Assembly: GCA_033980235.1 (NCBI GenBank)
Contig: CM067067.1
Span: forward strand, 372,001 to 436,000
Origin: Diadema setosum
Taxonomy: Eukaryota > Echinodermata > Echinoidea > Diadematoida > Diadematidae
Reading direction: 5' to 3'
DNA: 64,000 nt
The position numbers were made by a program, and so were the translations under genes. Below the pieces are notes generated by a model. It did no database searches. It was not told the DNA's origin and saw nothing but the letters and a program-made list of their open reading frames with translations. Each line of letters starts with the position of its first letter. Position 1 is the first letter of the stretch. Below are positions 1 through 64,000 of this stretch, in pieces.

Positions 1-148
1 ACAGTCTATTAGACCAACTGGCTGTAGACCAGGTGGTAATAGAGTGTAAACCGACCTGGACGATAGCCTCTTTAAAATGGTTGTTTGAAGGTTAAATATA
101 AATTCAGAAGTCGTCTTTTAATATAATATGAGAAAAAGTACCAACACA

Positions 149-310
149 CCCTTTCGGCAAAACCGGGGGGGCTTTGGACGAAGGGTGGGGTTCCAGTCAA
201 CGGGACGCGACCCAACGCTCCCAACGCACCCTTTTGGCAAAACCGGGGGGGCTTTGGACGAAGGGTGGTGTTCCCATTAACGCGACGCGCCACCACCCAA
301 CCCACCCTTT
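149..310. repeat. 80-bp tandem duplication
   Basis: The segment beginning ccctttcggcaaaaccgggg at 149 recurs at 229 with period 80, including the phrase gctttggacgaagggtgg. A third partial start (cacccttt) follows near 302. Confidence 0.85.
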
Positions 311-342
311 CAGCACAAGCCACTGGAACCTATTATTCAAAT

Positions 343-440
343 ACTCTTCACCATTGGCAGTTACCACTGACCACTGGAAACCTACCATTCAATTACCCTT
401 CAACATTGACTGTTACCACTGACCACTGGAAACCTACCAT
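343..440. repeat. 53-bp minisatellite, block 1
   Basis: Two units containing gttaccactgaccactgg, about 53 bp apart (starts near 359 and 412). The same unit recurs at 1204-1410. Confidence 0.8.
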
Positions 441-494
441 TCGTAGGGTGTGTTCATGCTCAATTTTCGAAGGCAGAATCAATGTTTTGAAACG

Positions 495-533
495 CTGATT
501 CAAAACGCTGATTCAAAACGCTGATTCAAAACG
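495..533. repeat. 13-bp tandem repeat
   Basis: Three perfect copies of ctgattcaaaacg starting at 495, 508 and 521. Confidence 0.9.
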
Positions 534-1203
534 CCGTTCACGGGAACACTGTTTATGTTCACTTTCTTCGACCTTGGAAAGAGTGTTTGCGATTACTTCG
601 CTGACCTCAGCATAGGCAGGTCAAATTGGGGCGCGCGCCTTTTTGAAAGTTCTGGCCTGAGTGTGTGTATTGTTCATGTTCCATAGCATGTCTAATATAA
701 TTTCGATTGCTTTACTCATACACACATACATGAACTGTAGACAATGATCAGAAATATGAGTATTTATTTCATCGACAAATTGTTGACAAAATCGGAATGT
801 ATGATACGTAGTAAGCTCTTCATGCATTAATATGGCTGTCACCATATACAGTAATGTACCAATAAGGAGCTCGAGGGATCAGCACAAAATCTGCAAATTG
901 TGTTTCGCAGCACAGTAATCGAAAGGTCGGCTGGTCTGGCGCGCGCAATTTCAAGTGAACCGGAAAGGCAATGGAGATGACGTCATTTAAACGTGTATGT
1001 GATGTGAGTTGCGTTTATGCTTCCCCATCAAACTTGTTTAGTCAGAAACGCCGATCGTAAACACACTTTTTTGTGCATTTTGAAACGATGTTTTGAAACG
1101 GCGTTTATATCAAAGTGAGCAAGGACGCAACCGCGTTTTGAACTAAATGCATGTCAAAATGCTGATTCTGGCCGAAAAGGGGAAGCATAAACACGGCCAA
1201 AAA

Positions 1204-1410
1204 CCCTTCACCATTGGCAGTTACCACTGACCACTGGAAACCTACCATTCAATTACCCTTCACCATTGACAGTTACCACTGACCACTGAAAACCTACCAT
1301 TCAATTACCCTTCAACAATGTTACATTGACAGTTACCTTTCATTACCTTTCAATTGCCCTTCACCATTGACAGTTACCTTTCATTACCATTCAATTACCA
1401 TTGACGATTT
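1204..1410. repeat. 53-bp minisatellite, block 2
   Basis: Further units of the 343-440 repeat (cagttaccactgaccactgg, cctaccattcaattaccctt), becoming degenerate and shorter toward 1410. Confidence 0.75.
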
Positions 1411-1886
1411 TTTGTAAGGGTGTAATACTGACCCACTAGGTTTCTAGGCAATTAAATTACCTTTCATATGATATATAATTGATTGCATTTCATCAAAATT
1501 TTATTTGATAATTATGAACTAAAAAGTGTTAACTTTCATTTTGCTGAGTGTATGATAATGTGTGTTAGCTAAGCAGGTGATTCAATGGGTGGGAAAGACC
1601 ATAATTAGGTCATACCAACATACAGGCTGCACCCCAAGTTTTCCGCTGTATTTCTGCCAGAGGAGAAATCCAGGCAAGTTAAATGTTGCTCTGACAAGAA
1701 AGAGTAAAATTAACTTTTAAGTACAGCCATTAAAAAAAGAAAATGAAAATCAGGTGCAAATTAGAGAAGTTATGAAATTGCAAAGTTTTCCTAATTTTCA
1801 CAAACAGTTTTAGAACAGCCAGTATGTACATGCAAGTGGATGAGTTGATGATATGATCATTGCCTCACAATCTGTCATACTCTTTG

Positions 1887-2060
1887 TAATATTGGAAAGA
1901 AAACACACACTCTGCAAAGGTGTGAACTGAAAAAAGAGGCTCTGAAGTACAGGGTCTATTCGCTGTACCAAGCTGTGCTACCTGTGCGATGAATGGGACA
2001 AAAAACAGGATGTAAACCACTGTAGAAACAACAATGAAGGGATTGTCAGATTAAGCTGAA
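1887..2060 (+). repeat. Dispersed repeat H1, 3' fragment
   Basis: Matches the internal part of the element at 7669-8359: shared phrases gaggctctgaagtaca, gaatgggacaaaaaacagga and caacaatgaagggatt. It abuts a T1 element at 2066. Confidence 0.7.
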
Positions 2061-2065
2061 ATTAA

Positions 2066-2235
2066 AGGCATAATTTACCATTTGCAGCTAAAACAAAAAC
2101 CCAGCATTAGTGCTTCAAAATAGTCCTAAAATGTGAGTTAGGGATAGAAACACCCACTGTAAAAATTTGAATGTTAAGTGTCATTTTTTTAAATACAAAA
2201 TGTGAACAAAAGTTTGAAAAAAAATGTTTCCAGAT
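2066..2235 (+). repeat. TTAA element T1, partial copy
   Basis: Starts AGGCATAATTTACC directly after TTAA (2062-2065). The body matches copies at 8575, 36599, 41400 and 43141. Interrupted at 2236 by a T2 arm. Confidence 0.75.
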
Positions 2236-2239
2236 TTAA

Positions 2240-2454
2240 GTGGGATGGCTAGTAACTGATCAGTGGGAATGCTGGGGAATGATTGTTCCAGTCCTAATGG
2301 GATTCATTTCAGAGTACATTATATGCCATTGTTGTGTGAAAATTATTTGCTTCAGAATGGTCTCATATTCAAGTAATGTGCAGTTCAATGTTTCCAGGTT
2401 AGCATGCCTGTACAGTGTTGGGGCGATCATTAATGGGTTGTTAACGATCGCCCC
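2240..2454 (+). repeat. T2 fold-back element, one arm with terminal hairpin
   Basis: Follows TTAA at 2236-2239 and carries ggctagtaactgatcagtgg and gcttcagaatggtctcatat, shared with the complete T2 at 43314-43670. The segment ends in a perfect 9-bp inverted repeat, ggggcgatc (2420-2428) and gatcgcccc (2446-2454). Confidence 0.7.
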
Positions 2455-4279
2455 GGTTGTCCATCCGCCCAACCGTCTGTCCTTCCATCCGTCCGTCCTT
2501 CCATCCGGAATCAATTTTGTGGACAGAATAACTTAAAAAATGGTTTGAGGAGTGATCTATCACTTGGTCTACTCCCACATCTTCTGATAGCTATATCAGA
2601 ATCCCATTTTGTCAGCAACCAGTTCCTCTATAAATGACCATATTTAGTCCTATTGCCACTTAGCTTCATTACCAGTTGGTCTAAATCCAGATGGGCTACG
2701 CCTATTTTGCCTAATACCCAGTTCATTAGAAGAAATGGAAAGGAGTCCAAGAAGACAAAATAGACGAAATGGTAATTAGCCAAACTGGGCATGAGGCCAA
2801 GTTAGGATTAGACCAAATGGGCATCAGATGAAATAGACAGTAGATCAAATAGGTTTATTTAAAGCAGTAGTGGTGTTAGATGAACTAACTAAAAGTAGAC
2901 CAAGTGGCAGTTAACCATTTCAGGTAACCTTATAAAACATGACAGATGTATGCATGAGTGGGTGAAGTTGTGCCTTACAGGTTGTATGCTCAACATCAAA
3001 GACAAAAGGTCAAAGTCAAATTCCTAGTCTGGAGAGGGGCATGAGGTAAGTGGTCTGCAGTGAAGAGTGGCAGGTGACCTTGGATACTCAGGTGAATACT
3101 TATAGACCCTTTGTTCTCTTTTTCTGAAAGTTTTCACTTGGAATCACTTTACTTGACAATTTTTTGGTGTAGGAATTTTGTTTTGAGTTTGAAATCCACC
3201 TTTTCCCCATAATTATCAGATTAAAAAAAAAAAAAGAGATCACGCCGAGATCTTATCCGGATGATAGAGAGATCCGAATAAAGGGAGGCCAGATAGGAGA
3301 GGTGGGACTGTATTTTGTAGGTTATTGTGGTGTTATGCTGGACCCCAAGGTAGTATGAAAGGTCTCCATTTATTCATTGTTTATATCAATGACTTTCTTT
3401 CAGTACCCAAATAGACACCCCCTTCTTTCAACTAGCAATTCACATTCTACAAAAGATAAGATGTTGTGCTTTGTATGCATCATTAGCTGAAAGTGTCAGT
3501 ATGCATGTGTAGGTATAATCTACATTTGGAAAGAAGAACATTTTGGAAATATATATTGTGTGAACTGAACAATTTTCATCAAGGTAGGCAATGCAATCAT
3601 GTTTGCTATCTTTATAAACATGTTACAACCTTTAGTCCTATTCCTTCAGACTGCTAATGACTGCAATCCTTGTCACTTTAGAATCCAAGAGGTATTAATC
3701 ATTACTATACATTAATCTATCAACATTATTTTGTTGCACTAATATTGTTCATTAAGTTCTTTTTCCTTAATAATATTAGTTAAGGACTTTAATACTGTTC
3801 CATTATTCCTAGCCTGAGGTTATTTAAAAGTCAATTTCATCTATTGGAGAAGCATGTAAATCAAGATCATAGTAACATGTTCAAACAATCGTACAAAGTT
3901 GAGTCTAAGTTTGCCATTCAGAGATCACTCATTCTTTTCTGTTTTGAACAACTTTTGTCACTACTGATCAGGATATATATCTTTAGTGGAATGTCCCAAC
4001 ATTCATTTTTGCATCTTATATTGTACAAAATCATGTTTCATGTGTATTTACAGTTCTAATGTCACAAGAGGATGATACCTGTGTATTGAAATATTTTGCT
4101 GAGTAAGATGGGATGTAGCTATGAAACCTACAAGAGAGAACACACACTACTGTTTCTGCTTTGATGAGCATAGCATTTGTTTAGCTTATTTGCTGTAGCA
4201 ATATCAAGATTGTAGGGGTGATAGTGACAGGTGAAACAACAACAACAAAGACTGGAATGGAGTAACAAAAAGTGGGTCT

Positions 4280-4311
4280 GAGAGAGAGGGAGATAGGGAG
4301 AGAGAGGGAGC
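4280..4311 (+). promoter_or_regulatory. COLP2alpha: GA-rich tract upstream of promoter
   Basis: A purine run of gagaga/gggaga repeats about 175 nt before the TATA-like box. Such tracts can bind GAGA-type factors; that function is inference. Confidence 0.35.
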
Positions 4312-4438
4312 TGAAAAGTTCTTATTAGACAAATCTGACAGTCCAGACTATGTAGAAAGGTGTCTGGCTGGCTGTGCAGGTTTTAATGTGTGTGTGTCTG
4401 ATGCTTGCAACCTGACTGGACTGCACAGCTTCCTCCTG

Positions 4439-4443
4439 ATTGG
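4439..4443 (-). promoter_or_regulatory. COLP2alpha: Inverted CCAAT box
   Basis: ATTGG on the + strand inside gattggctgg, about 45 nt upstream of the TATA-like box and about 75 nt before the likely start site. Vertebrate type I collagen promoters carry CBF/NF-Y CCAAT boxes at comparable positions, so this is a plausible proximal element. Confidence 0.55.
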
Positions 4444-4485
4444 CTGGAGGGGTGACCCTGTGTCATCTATCCCATAATAGGAGGA

Positions 4486-4491
4486 TATAAG
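4486..4491 (+). promoter_or_regulatory. COLP2alpha: TATA-like box
   Basis: tataag in the context ggatataagggc, 102 nt before the start codon. An initiator-like cttagtg lies 27 nt downstream with its A at 4513, a candidate transcription start giving an 80-nt 5' leader. Confidence 0.6.
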
Positions 4492-4592
4492 GGCCCCTGC
4501 CATTCAGAGCTTAGTGAGAGCCTGAGCCAGGAAAAGTTAGTTTGGCAGTCTCCACTCGAGTTGATTTGTAGGTTCCACAAAGATTGTACAAG

Positions 4593-60311
<55,719 letters not shown>

Positions 60312-60452
60312 AACACCTGTCTAGTTTCTGAACTGATTATGTTGTAGCTAATTGATTGAAACACCGCCAAGGATGTGACTCCAAAGCAGCTTCCATGACC
60401 AGTTCTCTCTTATCTTCCAAACCTTCTTTTTTTTTTTTTTTTTACAAGTGCC

Positions 60453-60458
60453 AATAAA
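60453..60458 (+). other. COLP2alpha: Candidate poly(A) signal 1
   Basis: AATAAA 142 nt after the stop, preceded by a T run; would give a short 3' UTR. Confidence 0.4.
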
Positions 60459-61343
60459 TGGTGTTTATGGGTTCTGTTGGGTTGAAGTAATCCCGTAGCT
60501 CTGATCTCAGTATTGTATATTGTCGAAGACTTCAAAGCAGAGCTCTCCTTTCTCTCTGCAATCTTACAAATAGCAATACAAGATATGACCATGTTTTGTG
60601 AGAGCTGCTGCGGAGTCTGGAATCGTCCATTTATTTTTACTGACTTAAAAAACACATCTCAATGCAACTCTTGATTTTCATGTGAGGTCTGTTTTTCAAG
60701 TGCACTTCAGCTTAAGGTACTTCATGGGATAGATTATGTGCTCAATTGCCAGTATTCCACAAATGTGTCTGAATCAATTCCTTTAGTTCAAATTGTGTGA
60801 ATTGTCAGAGGTGCTTGGATAGTATTGATGTCATGAGATTATGAGTGAAATAAGACCTGTAATGAACACTAGCTAGGGAGACAGAAATAGCTTTAGCTGT
60901 AGTATCTGTAATGAATGTCTGTCTTTTCACCAACCAGTTGTCAGCTGCCTTAAAACTTGCCTAGTTGGAGTCTTTTCCTCCAAACTTCCTCTTTTTATAT
61001 GTATGTTTGAAAGGTATTACATTCAAAGTTTGTATGTCACAGGATATTTGTTATCTTGCCTAAATATAATCAATATGTATATTAGTGTATCATAAAATGC
61101 CACATGATCGGGCATGCAAAGGTGTGAATTGAATCAATGGTGCTCTTATAAATCCTATTCTATGCAATCATCCATACAAATTGAAGATAGGGACAGTTTT
61201 AGGCCAGTTCCTCAGGAATGCATTTCAAATGAGTCTTGTCATCAACCAGTGAGAATTAAAGGCAAGCAGAAGCTCATGATGATATGACCATGAAGAAACC
61301 TTATATTTTTATAAAATTTGTAAGGTGAGAGGTTTTTATTGCA

Positions 61344-61349
61344 AATAAA
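61344..61349 (+). other. COLP2alpha: Candidate poly(A) signal 2
   Basis: AATAAA about 1.03 kb after the stop, followed by an A run and then a GT-rich stretch (gtgaccatgtgtgc), the better context of the three. Confidence 0.5.
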
Positions 61350-61880
61350 GAAAAAAAAGTGACCATGTGTGCTACGGGACTTAGTGCTGTACATCGTCAT
61401 CTGTACTATGTCATCTTTGTTTTACTGAGCTAGAGGACATGTTTCCGTTTTGTTTGAAAGAGTGCTGATATGATTCTCTCTGTGTAGCTGAAAATGAAAA
61501 AAGGAAAAAAGAAAAAAAAAGTATTCAATGGGTGTATATTTTTTCCAGTCCCATCTGACCAGTTAGGTCATACACTCTCTCTATTCTTTTAGGAACTCAA
61601 TTCATTTCATGCAATTCCTCTATTTTCACTTTCCAAAACAGCGTACATAAAAATGTGATAATAATTTGACAAGTATAAATGACAATGTGACAAAAACAAA
61701 CAAACAAGTTGTCTAGTAAAGGGGTTAATGAGAAGGCAATGGGCCTTATTTAAAAACTAACCTCAAGATTCTCTTGTTTCTGTACCCTATAGCTGACACA
61801 AAATTTGGCACATGAGCACACACTCACATACATACACATACAACATATATAAGCACATTAACCTTACATACATGTATATG

Positions 61881-61886
61881 AATAAA
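61881..61886 (+). other. COLP2alpha: Candidate poly(A) signal 3
   Basis: AATAAA about 1.57 kb after the stop. Confidence 0.3.
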
Positions 61887-62175
61887 TTTTACTTCTGGAG
61901 TCTCCGAAAGAGACTACATTGAGAGACCCTTCCCCTGTCAAGTTTACAAACAACCTGGAACAGCTTGATGTGCTTTTTTAATGAAGGATGATTATGAAAC
62001 ACTTGATAACAAGGATATACATGTAAATATGTGTATGTGTGTGTACGTGTGTAAACATGAAATATGTGTCTATGTATGCACAAATATAGATAGATGATGC
62101 TTTAAATATCAAAATTTCACCAAACTACATGTACCATTTATTCTGTATTTCCCCTTATGGCTGGAAATGGTGTTT

Positions 62176-62304
<129 letters not shown>

Positions 62305-62871
62305 TGTATATACACTTGTACATACATTTTTGCTAAACTTCCAGGTGGTGGAGACATTATACATGTACATGTATAGGCAAAAGACAGAATTGTATTCCTT
62401 CGCTTCCTCCTCTTACCTTTTTGTTCTCAACCTTCCGACCATAAAGACCTTCATCATGATCAATACAAACAAAAACACAGAATGACAAAGTTGTGCCACT
62501 GCCAGTGATATCAAAACATGGCTTCTATAGAACAATATTGCGAAAAGGGCACTACATTCATGGCGTGTGCAAATATACATATCACCCACACGCACACACA
62601 TTTTTGGATATAATACAACATACAGAGAAAAGTATGCATACATATTGCGATGAGCAGACTCTGTTATGTGATGGATTACATGCTATCTACTGTACTTCAC
62701 TTTTGTACACATGCTAATTATGATATTGAAGGCACTTGCATAATTTGAAATTATAAACTTGTGTTTCAAATGAATTCCTCGTTATATATAACCCTTATAA
62801 CAAAACTGTATTTTGCGTGTTTCCAGGTTTCCTGTATCAAAATTGGCAATATCAAAGCTTCCTGGATTAAG

Positions 62872-63070
62872 ATTAAACATTGTTTACCATAACTGGAGCA
62901 GAGATTTAAAAGTGTTCGAGTTGTCACATTTATGCATATGTGTAGGTCAGTTGTATCACAAAACATCTTACCATTAAAAAAGTGCACGAAAGCCTAAAAT
63001 ATAAGGAGTTATCGCTATTCTTCCAGACAAATCATTACTGGAGACGGCTTAGTCTAGAAACAATTTTATT
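62872..63070 (-). repeat. TTAA element T1, inverted partial copy
   Basis: Complement of the T1 3' half: contains atgcatatgtgtaggtcagt and tgtatcacaaaacatcttac, inverse of the family phrases gacctacacatatgcat and gatgttttgtgatac. Confidence 0.72.
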
Positions 63071-63443
63071 GAAAGCAGGAGAATATTAATCAAAGGTGTG
63101 AAGATTGAGGTGTGAATTTTCTTCAATTTTGTCTCCCTCTATATAATAATGAAATGTGTAAGATTGCAACTGCTGATCAGTAATTTAACAAACATGTTGG
63201 AAAAAAGAACCACGGGATTCGAACATGTCATCTTCTGCTTTCCGGGCAGCGACACTACCACCAGGCTGTCCCTGGTTGCCGGCAGTGACACTATGAACTT
63301 GGAATATATACCCAAGCTCCGAAATTCCGACATTGTTATGTTAAGTATAATAGTCCAATGCGGACAAGACGTTAGCAGGGAGACAAATTGAAGAAAATTC
63401 ACACCTCAACCTTCACCCTTTTGATGAATATTCTCTTGCTTTC
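63071..63443 (-). mobile_element. Inverted-repeat element R1 with tRNA-like core
   Basis: Arms of about 67 bp (63071-63137 and 63376-63443) are inverse of each other at roughly 90% (gaggtgtgaattttcttcaa against ttgaagaaaattcacacctc). On the minus strand the core at about 63208-63285 carries a D-arm/A-box-like cctggtggtagtgtc, a 7-nt loop on a 4-bp stem, and a B-box-like gttcgaatccc. The stems pair poorly, so it is a tRNA-derived pseudogene or SINE core rather than a working tRNA. Confidence 0.6.
63210..63285 (-). pseudogene. tRNA-like sequence inside R1
   Basis: The minus strand reads from aaccagggacagcctggtgg to gttcgaatcccgtggttc. AACCA at the 5' end pairs with TGGTT at the 3' end. The putative anticodon loop ccggaaa would place GGA in the middle, but position 33 is C and the T stem does not pair, so function is unlikely. 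Confidence 0.45.
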
Positions 63444-64000
63444 ATTTATGCCTCTAGAATAATGATTATGAATCAACCACATCAACAACAACAGAACTTT
63501 TTGCTAAACGACATTTTCAGGTCATATACATGGTATATAAGTCATTACCATCTACTTCACTATTGTGCAAAGGCAAATTAACTCATTACTCTAATTACGA
63601 CGATAAAACACACATTTGAAATTTGAAAATCGTGTTATGAATAGATTCCTCGTTACAGAAAACCCTTGAAATGTATTTCCCATGTTATCATACTTCATGT
63701 GCATTTCATGTAAGATTAGCTAGGATTTCATGTAAGATTAGAAGTATAGGCCCTATACATATCTTACATATGCTAATTACGTCATTTTGCTAATTAGGCT
63801 GATAAAAAAAAAAAAAAATGCCCAAGGTTGCCAAGGTGGCAACCAAGCTAAATTTGCTTCAGTACCATTCTAGAACAAATAATTATGTACATGGTCTATG
63901 ACACCGTCTACTGGACTACTCCCCCTCCCACCCCCCCCCCCCCCCCCGCGAACAATACAGCCTGCAATAGCTTTACGTCCATACCAACCGTAAATAGAGA

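Larger units (their letters stand above)
1..4430. other. Upstream non-coding region
   Basis: No gene recognised. It contains an 80-bp tandem duplication, a 13-bp repeat, 53-bp minisatellite blocks, pieces of dispersed repeat families (1887-2454), a CCATCCGT-rich stretch (2459-2507) and a degenerate array built on an 'agaccaaatgg' phrase at about 2670-2910 (also seen at 1-60). Short open frames here read through repeats and have no recognisable domain. Confidence 0.7.

Noticed and set aside
174..498. Overlapping short open frames near the left edge
   Set aside because: They read through the 80-bp and 53-bp tandem repeats, start at non-ATG codons in part, and show no domain.
63210..63285. Functional tRNA-Ser gene on the minus strand
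   Set aside because: T stem does not pair, position 33 is not U, no long variable arm, and it sits inside an inverted-repeat element.

Overview
The window holds one complete, very large eukaryotic gene on the + strand: a fibrillar procollagen of the sea-urchin 2-alpha type. I resolve 63 coding exons from the start codon at 4593 to the TAA at 60309-60311, encoding about 3,755 residues if one single-base frameshift in exon 34 is disregarded. The organism is an echinoderm, almost certainly a sea urchin. The reason is the N-propeptide, which carries a long tandem array of SURF (sea urchin fibrillar) four-cysteine modules, an architecture known from echinoid fibrillar collagens. AT-rich introns full of small fold-back repeats fit the same origin.

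Layout: 1-4430 is upstream non-coding DNA with tandem and dispersed repeats. A compact promoter (inverted CCAAT, TATA-like box) lies at about 4439-4515. Exon 1 (4593-4689) encodes the signal peptide. A 9.4 kb first intron follows. Exon 2 (14137-14358) encodes a ten-cysteine VWC domain. Exons 3-18 (16611-30487) each encode exactly one SURF module, 16 in all, every exon phase 1-1, and they alternate between two subtypes (B,A,B,A...). A 17-nt micro-exon (30885-30901) switches the gene from phase 1 to phase 0. Exons 20-23 (31582-33336) encode a short triple helix and the N-telopeptide. Exons 24-59 (33731-56485) encode the main helix, 1011-1014 residues, in 45/54/99/108/153/162/207-nt exons that all begin with a Gly codon. 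Exons 60-63 (58010-60311) encode the end of the C-telopeptide and the C-propeptide. From 60312 to 64000 there is 3' UTR and then repeat-rich flank.

How the parts work together: the signal peptide sends the chain to the ER. The C-propeptide selects and registers three chains; it lacks the second of the usual interchain cysteines, as COL1A2 does, which points to a heterotrimer partner. The main helix carries Lys-Gly-His crosslink motifs 843 residues apart, the spacing of the vertebrate sites. The SURF/VWC N-propeptide would project from the fibril surface.

Most remaining structure is in introns and flanks: at least seven distinct short repeat families flanked by TTAA (several are long fold-backs, some nested), a subterminal-repeat family starting TGTGACC, a TA-flanked MITE, a tRNA-like inverted element, probable non-LTR retroelement debris, and TA/CA microsatellites. 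I found no second protein gene and no convincing functional RNA gene. No database or alignment program was used; splice sites were chosen by GT/AG consensus, phase agreement and collagen/SURF homology read by eye.
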